This document shows positions 61,110-64,000 of a DNA stretch of 64,000 bases, piece after piece (the stretch's first letter is position 1; each line of letters starts with the position of its first letter). The position numbers and the translations under genes were made by a program. This DNA comes from Faecalicatena faecalis (GTDB taxonomy: Bacteria; Bacillota; Clostridia; Lachnospirales; Lachnospiraceae), in the NCBI RefSeq assembly GCF_012524165.2, contig NZ_JABACJ020000009.1, forward strand, positions 62,001-126,000, read 5' to 3'. Below the pieces are notes generated by a model, which was not told the origin of the DNA, searched no databases, and saw only the letters and a program-made list of their open reading frames with translations.

Positions 61110-61811
61110 ATGGACAAGGTCTTGATTATAGATGACGACAGGGAGCTGTGCGCCCTGATGAAGAAGTGTATAGAGCAGGAAAACTTAACCGCCCTGACAG
61201 CTCATGGAGGCATAGAGGGGCTTCGGCTGGCTGATGAAAATAAGGACAATCTCTGCCTGATTATCCTGGATATTATGATGCCGGATCTGGACGGGTTCCA
61301 GGTACTTAGAAAGGTCCGGGAGATCAGTAATGTTCCGGTGCTGATGCTCACCGCGAAAAGTGATGAGGAAGATAAGGTTTCCGGGCTGCGGCTCGGAGCA
61401 GATGATTATCTGACCAAGCCTTTCAGTATCAACGAATTGATGGCCCGTGTCCATTCCCTGATCCGGCGCTATACCACCCTGAACCCGACTCTGGAAACGG
61501 ATACGGAGCGTCTTATTTTGAAGGGGATGGTCATCGATAAGGCAAACCGCATTGTCACCGTGAATGATCAGGCGGTGGAACTCACAGGCAGGGAATTTGA
61601 CCTTCTTTCTTTTCTGGCGTCTAATAAAGGAAGGGTATTTACGAAAAAGCAGATTTATAACCAGGTCTGGGAGGAAGATTACGCTTTTGATGACAGTAAT
61701 ATTATGTCCTTTATCAGTAAACTGCGGAAAAAAGTAGAGCCGGACCCGGAGCATCCGTACTATATACTGACGGTACGGGGTGTGGGGTACCGATTTAATA
61801 AGGAGGCATAA
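61110..61811 (+). CDS. OmpR/PhoB-family response regulator, lantibiotic-immunity type
   Basis: 233 aa. Receiver: VLIIDDDRELCALM, phospho-Asp in LIILDIMMPDLDGF (about 55), VLMLTAKSDE, DDYLTKPFSINEL. Winged helix from about 135: VELTGREFDLLSFLASNKGR, TVRGVGYRFNKE. RBS CAGGAGG. Upstream of kinase and ABC genes in one direction, as in NisRK/CprRK or BcrRS-like immunity systems. The CAAGGTT repeats in front of it and of the ABC operon are its likely sites. Confidence 0.92.
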   Translation: MDKVLIIDDDRELCALMKKCIEQENLTALTAHGGIEGLRLADENKDNLCLIILDIMMPDLDGFQVLRKVREISNVPVLMLTAKSDEEDKVSGLRLGADDYLTKPFSINELMARVHSLIRRYTTLNPTLETDTERLILKGMVIDKANRIVTVNDQAVELTGREFDLLSFLASNKGRVFTKKQIYNQVWEEDYAFDDSNIMSFISKLRKKVEPDPEHPYYILTVRGVGYRFNKEA

Positions 61812-61813
61812 AA

Positions 61814-62737
61814 ATGGATATCAACGGATACCTGATGTTTGGATGCATTTTCTTTTTCTTTGTGATTCTGTATCTTATTATCAAGCTGTGCCGTGTCCGA
61901 GAACAATTATCTCTGATTCGGGAAGCGCTGGAAGATATCAAGGCAGGAAACCTGAACCGTCGTGTACTGACCAGGGAAAGTGATATGACAAAACAGATCT
62001 GTTATGGCATCAATGAGATTGCGGTTGGCAGCCAATCACTTTTGATCCAGCAGAGACAGTCCGAGCAGGCATACAAGAGATTAATGACAAGCTTATCCCA
62101 CGATGTGAAGACACCGCTGGCCTCATTGGTCGGCTATCTGGAGGCAGTAGAGGGAAAGCTGGTCACAGGGGAGGAAGCGGAGGAATACATCCATGTGGCA
62201 TCAGAAAAGGCTTATCGCTTAAAGGAATTTGTGACCTCTTTATTCGAGTGGGTAAAGCTGGATGCGGGAGAGCAGGTGTACCACTTTGAGGTTTATGATT
62301 TGAATGAATTATCCCGTAATATCATGGCTGAGTGGATACCAGTATTAGAAAGTGCCGGTCTGGATTATGAGATTGACATTCCTGAGACTGAGGATACGGT
62401 CCGGGTTGACCCAAATGCATATACCCGTATCCTGAACAATCTGTTTCAGAACATTCTGGTCCACAGCGAGGCAGATCACGTAACGCTGCACATTGCTGGA
62501 GAGGAACAGCAGATCGGAATTACGGTAACGGATAATGGGAAAGGGATTTCAAAGGAAAATCTTCCACATATTTTCGATCGTCTTTACCAGTGTGACCATT
62601 CACGTTCCATGCAGGGCAACGGCCTCGGCCTGTCGATTGCAAAGGAACTTGTCAATGCCCATGGGGGAACAATTACGGCGTCCAGCACCCCTGGTGCAGG
62701 AACTACGTTTACCATTCTGCTTCCAAAAGTCCTGTGA
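61814..62737 (+). CDS. Sensor histidine kinase, lantibiotic-immunity type
   Basis: 307 aa. One N-terminal membrane helix (LMFGCIFFFFVILYLIIKLC), a short HAMP-like segment, H-box SLSHDVKTPLASLVGYLEA (about 95), N-box ILNNLFQNILVHS, G1 DNGKGISKENL, G2 GNGLGLSIA. Only a few residues can be outside, so it likely senses through a partner or in the membrane. It starts 2 bp after the regulator stop; AAGGAGG is inside the regulator end. Confidence 0.92.
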   Translation: MDINGYLMFGCIFFFFVILYLIIKLCRVREQLSLIREALEDIKAGNLNRRVLTRESDMTKQICYGINEIAVGSQSLLIQQRQSEQAYKRLMTSLSHDVKTPLASLVGYLEAVEGKLVTGEEAEEYIHVASEKAYRLKEFVTSLFEWVKLDAGEQVYHFEVYDLNELSRNIMAEWIPVLESAGLDYEIDIPETEDTVRVDPNAYTRILNNLFQNILVHSEADHVTLHIAGEEQQIGITVTDNGKGISKENLPHIFDRLYQCDHSRSMQGNGLGLSIAKELVNAHGGTITASSTPGAGTTFTILLPKVL

Positions 62738-62751
62738 AAGCAAGATAAAAA

Positions 62752-62793
62752 CAAGATTTCAGCAAGGTTCTGGCAAGGTTCGTCTCTTATAAT
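62752..62793 (+). promoter_or_regulatory. Three-repeat operator and promoter of the immunity ABC operon
   Basis: CAAGATT (62752), CAAGGTT (62763), CAAGGTT (62774): three heptamers at exact 11-bp period, then 7 bp to TATAAT (62788-62793). No -35, as expected of an activated promoter. Confidence 0.65.
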
Positions 62794-62846
62794 GGGAACA
62801 TGAAAGAAAAAGAATCATACAGATGATCGAGAAAGTGAGGAAAAAT

Positions 62847-63770
62847 ATGAGTGATTTTCTGATTGAAACCAGACAACTAACTAAGAACTATGGAGACCAG
62901 ACCGTGGTAGATTCTGTGAATCTTCATGTGAAAAAGGGACGGATCTATGGCCTGCTCGGCCGCAATGGAGCCGGAAAGACCACGATTATGAAAATGATCC
63001 TGGGACTGACTCCGATTACCTCAGGGGAGGTGAAGGTATTCGGCCGTAACATCAAAGGCAGGGAGAAAAAGGTTTATCCACGGATCGGAGCAATCATTGA
63101 AACGCCGGGATTCTATCCGAATCTGACCGGATCGGAGAACCTTGAGATTTTTGCAAAGCTGCGGGGCACGGCGGCTCCAAATGCCGTAAAGCGGGCAATG
63201 GATGTTGTTGGTCTGCCCTATAAAGATAAAAAGCTGTTCGGGAAATATTCCATGGGCATGAAGCAGCGGCTGGGAATTGCGAATGCCATCCTTCACGATC
63301 CGGAGCTGCTGATCCTCGACGAGCCGACCAACGGCCTTGACCCCATCGGTATTGCCGAGGTCCGTAATTTTATTCTGGACTTAAGTAAGCAGGAGGGCAA
63401 GACGATCCTGATCTCCAGCCATATCCTTTCAGAAATCGCACTGCTGGCGGATGATATCGGCATCATCGACCATGGTGTTCTTCTGGAGGAGAGCAGTATG
63501 CGCGAACTGGAAAAGAAAAACAGCAGATATATCCTTCTTCAGGTTTCAGATATACCGAAGGCGTCTCTCATTCTAGAACGCCAGTTTCATACCCAGGATT
63601 ATTCGGTTTCGGATAACCATACTCTTCGGATCTATGATACCTCTTTGAATATGGCGGCAGTCAATAAGGCATTAATGATGGAGGACGTGGCAGTCATCAG
63701 CTCCCAGCTGTGTAATGACACGCTGGAGGACTATTTCAAAAAAATCACGGGAGGTGAGGGCATTGCTTAG
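62847..63770 (+). CDS. ABC transporter ATPase, bacitracin/lantibiotic immunity type
   Basis: 307 aa, BcrA/NisF/CprA-like. LIETRQLTKNYGDQTVVDSV, Walker A GRNGAGKTT (about 36-44), Q-loop AIIETPGFYPNL, signature YSMGMKQR, Walker B LLILDEPTNGLDPIG, H-loop ISSHIL, and the C-terminal extension of this group. ATG 62847 follows GTGAGG. It overlaps the permease gene by 8 bp. Confidence 0.93.
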   Translation: MSDFLIETRQLTKNYGDQTVVDSVNLHVKKGRIYGLLGRNGAGKTTIMKMILGLTPITSGEVKVFGRNIKGREKKVYPRIGAIIETPGFYPNLTGSENLEIFAKLRGTAAPNAVKRAMDVVGLPYKDKKLFGKYSMGMKQRLGIANAILHDPELLILDEPTNGLDPIGIAEVRNFILDLSKQEGKTILISSHILSEIALLADDIGIIDHGVLLEESSMRELEKKNSRYILLQVSDIPKASLILERQFHTQDYSVSDNHTLRIYDTSLNMAAVNKALMMEDVAVISSQLCNDTLEDYFKKITGGEGIA

Positions 63771-64000
63771 ACTGATCCAGACTGAATTTTTAAAACTGCG
63801 CCGCAGAAAGCTGATTTGGATCATGCTGTTGGCGGCCCTGATGATGCCGTTTTTAGCGCTTCTATACTTCAAATATTTAGGAAAAACAGATGTGGACCCG
63901 ATGGAGTTTTACCGGTGGGCGGCGTTTGGCTTTACAGTTTTTATTATCCTGCCTGTTGTTCTGGGAATCCTGTGCACCATGCTGATGTACGAGGAAACCC
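63763..64000 (+). CDS. ABC permease, lantibiotic immunity type (cut by window edge)
   Basis: 79 codons visible. TTG start after GGGAGGTGAGGG; begins MLRLIQTEFLKLRRRKLIWI, the typical N-terminus of BcrB/NisE/CprB-like permeases, then hydrophobic helices (MLLAALMMPFLALLYF and FTVFIILPVVLGILCTMLM). Its 3' end and any further permease lie beyond position 64000. Confidence 0.85.
   Translation, partial: MLRLIQTEFLKLRRRKLIWIMLLAALMMPFLALLYFKYLGKTDVDPMEFYRWAAFGFTVFIILPVVLGILCTMLMYEET

Overview
The window reads as a chromosomal segment of a Gram-positive anaerobe of the Clostridia, most likely Lachnospiraceae (inferred from gene content). Evidence includes strong AGGAGG ribosome-binding sites, an electron-bifurcating NfnAB transhydrogenase, a Rex redox repressor, FeoA/FeoA/FeoB iron uptake, a TepA-like ClpP relative, DUF2325/DUF3793 proteins and several Bce-type or lantibiotic-immunity-type ABC transporters with their two-component systems. 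No rRNA, tRNA or CRISPR array was recognised.

Layout. 1-31.2 kb is mostly housekeeping: an ABC-F ATPase (cut by the left edge), rex, nnr-alr-mazF, yebC, a MetY-type sulfhydrylase, tepA, ftsK-fhs-folD and a zinc-ribbon/TPR membrane protein, an iron alcohol dehydrogenase under a probable double Rex operator, nfnAB behind a structured leader, rlmH, a DUF885 lipoprotein peptidase, a soluble PAS-PAS chemoreceptor, a broken ferritin-like gene, a c-di-GMP phosphodiesterase, a second RsmH-like methyltransferase and a secreted CAP protein. 31.4-36 kb is a complete Bce-type module (ATPase, FtsX-like permease, response regulator, kinase). 37.8-41.6 kb is a ferrous-iron locus with its DtxR-type repressor, three matching 5-6-5 operators and a Fur-like box.

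41.9-51.5 kb is a composite. A second regulator-kinase-ATPase-permease locus is wrecked by stops, a deletion, a frameshift and truncations. Between its ATPase stump and the last codons of its permease sits an accessory island: a GHKL kinase, five secreted or membrane-anchored proteins (three share a C-terminal beta domain), and a LytTR response regulator. A second, gutted copy of the kinase end and promoter lies at the far side. Two copies of a 21-bp-spaced direct repeat look like LytTR operators. 51.6-60.9 kb is a low-GC accessory stretch: GPP34, DJ-1/PfpI, two WYL regulators, a 2H phosphoesterase, GNAT acetyltransferases, a methyltransferase, a GyrI-like protein and small ORFs. 61-64 kb begins a lantibiotic-immunity-type two-component/ABC operon that runs off the right edge.

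The most interesting signals are: a divergent duplicate of the rlmH 3' end on the far side of the DUF885 gene, the footprint expected of SCC-like insertion at rlmH; the regulated secreted-protein operon with a shared pilin-like domain; a 130-bp near-perfect palindrome between mazF and yebC; an unassigned structured leader before nfnAB; and several internally consistent operator sets (Rex, DtxR/Fur, LytTR, and an OmpR-type 11-bp repeat).
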